Of a stretch of DNA of 64,000 nucleotides, positions 63,589-64,000 are shown one piece after another; position 1 is the stretch's first letter; the number at the start of each line of letters is the position of its first letter. Source of the DNA: DATMNR01 sp963702765 (GTDB lineage Bacteria > Chloroflexota > Ktedonobacteria > Ktedonobacterales > Ktedonobacteraceae). The stretch is taken from positions 1 through 64,000 of the forward strand of contig CAVPEB010000040.1 in the NCBI GenBank assembly GCA_963702765.1, read 5' to 3'. Position numbers and translations under genes: made by a program. The notes beneath the pieces are model-generated. The model saw only the letters and a list, made by a program, of their open reading frames with translations. It ran no database searches and had not been told where the DNA came from.

Positions 63589-64000
63589 ATGAACGAAAAA
63601 ATCCAGTCTGTACTCAACTCACTACCGCATAAGCCAGGCATCTACTTGATGAAAGATGCTCAAGGCACAATTCTGTACGTTGGCAAAGCCATTTCGCTCT
63701 ATAATCGCGTGCGTTCCTACTTCCAGGAATCCAGTGCTCTCAGCCCGAAGAACCGTAGTATGGTAGCAAAGATCGAGGATATTGAGTTCCTCGTCGTTAA
63801 AAATGAAGTTGAAGCGCTTGTGCTTGAGAGCAACTATATCAAGCAATACCGCCCCAAATACAATGTGCTTCTACGCGACGATAAAAGCTACCCTTACATC
63901 AAAGTATCATTGACCGAGGACTTTCCTCGCGTGTATCGTGTGCGCAGTTTTCAGCGCGATGGCAATCGCTATTTCGGCCCCTATACCAACTCTGGCGCGG
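63589..64000 (+). CDS. uvrC: UvrABC system protein C, N-terminal part (cut by window edge)
   Basis: The frame opens at ATG 63589 and runs off the right end. The visible 137 residues include LPHKPGIYLMKDAQGTILYV and GKAISLYNRVRSYF, the GIY-YIG nuclease motif of UvrC that makes the 3' incision in nucleotide excision repair, and ALVLESNYIKQYRPKYNVLL, DDKSYPYIKVS, RYFGPYTNSG. All are typical of UvrC. It diverges from selB. Confidence 0.96.
   Translation, partial: MNEKIQSVLNSLPHKPGIYLMKDAQGTILYVGKAISLYNRVRSYFQESSALSPKNRSMVAKIEDIEFLVVKNEVEALVLESNYIKQYRPKYNVLLRDDKSYPYIKVSLTEDFPRVYRVRSFQRDGNRYFGPYTNSGA

Overview
The window looks like chromosomal DNA of a soil or compost Chloroflexota bacterium of the Ktedonobacteria type. 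This is inference, because there is no rRNA gene to anchor it. It rests on Ser/Thr kinases with PASTA domains and Pro-Thr linkers, a sedolisin-type protease with a Pro-Thr linker, an F420/LLM-type oxidoreductase, a eukaryote-like one-chain acetyl-CoA carboxylase, SelB, and many short dispersed repeats of the TCATCCTGAGC...GCGAAGGATC and GTAGGGGCCGATTTATCG kinds. I found no rRNA, tRNA, CRISPR array or prophage.

Layout. 0-5 kb: a TMEM175-like channel gene cut by the left edge, a small protein, a frameshifted membrane protein and a NarL-type two-component pair. 5-8.5 kb: acyl-CoA dehydrogenase, a deazaflavin-dependent nitroreductase-like protein and a thiolase. 8.6-21 kb: a cluster of two phasin-like helical proteins, a pentapeptide-repeat protein, a giant BC-BCCP-CT carboxylase whose biotin carboxylase part lacks its ATP-grasp lid, dodecin, a broken PAS histidine kinase and a lone receiver domain. 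Upstream regions across this cluster share an 18-bp operator-like motif (TTGWGA-N6-TGTGAK), and two loci share a long leader with a covarying hairpin followed by a terminator-like hairpin. I regard this as the most interesting candidate system in the window. 22-28.5 kb: a DUF5995 protein, an Ig-repeat protein, a membrane protein, an IS630-type remnant and a complete-ended but frameshifted ISL3-family element. 28.5-30.3 kb: an AT-rich block with a broken DndB-like (DGQHR family) gene behind a consensus promoter and a perfect palindromic operator.

30.3-37.6 kb: M48 protease, a frameshifted Ser/Thr kinase, a GC-rich DUF1214/DUF1254 pair, IS21-like and tandem-SH3 gene remnants, and an EamA transporter. 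37.8-44.8 kb: a minus-strand operon acoX-acoA-acoB-acoC-LLM oxidoreductase-CoA transferase. 45-49 kb: a choline-kinase-like phosphotransferase and a dimethylglycine/sarcosine dehydrogenase-like flavoprotein, then a small AhpD/CMD-like protein. 49-53 kb: lipoprotein, short enoyl-CoA hydratase, remnant of another hydratase, lytic transglycosylase, ACMSD-like amidohydrolase. 53-64 kb: GH57 glycosidase plus glycosyltransferase, S53 protease, PASTA kinase, selB, a 68-bp perfect palindrome and the start of uvrC.

An unusual number of genes (about ten) are split by one or a few small indels. Some sit in G or A runs and may be sequence errors; others, such as a 4-nt tandem duplication, look like true mutations. 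Fatty-acid, acetyl-CoA and alpha-keto acid metabolism dominates the intact genes.
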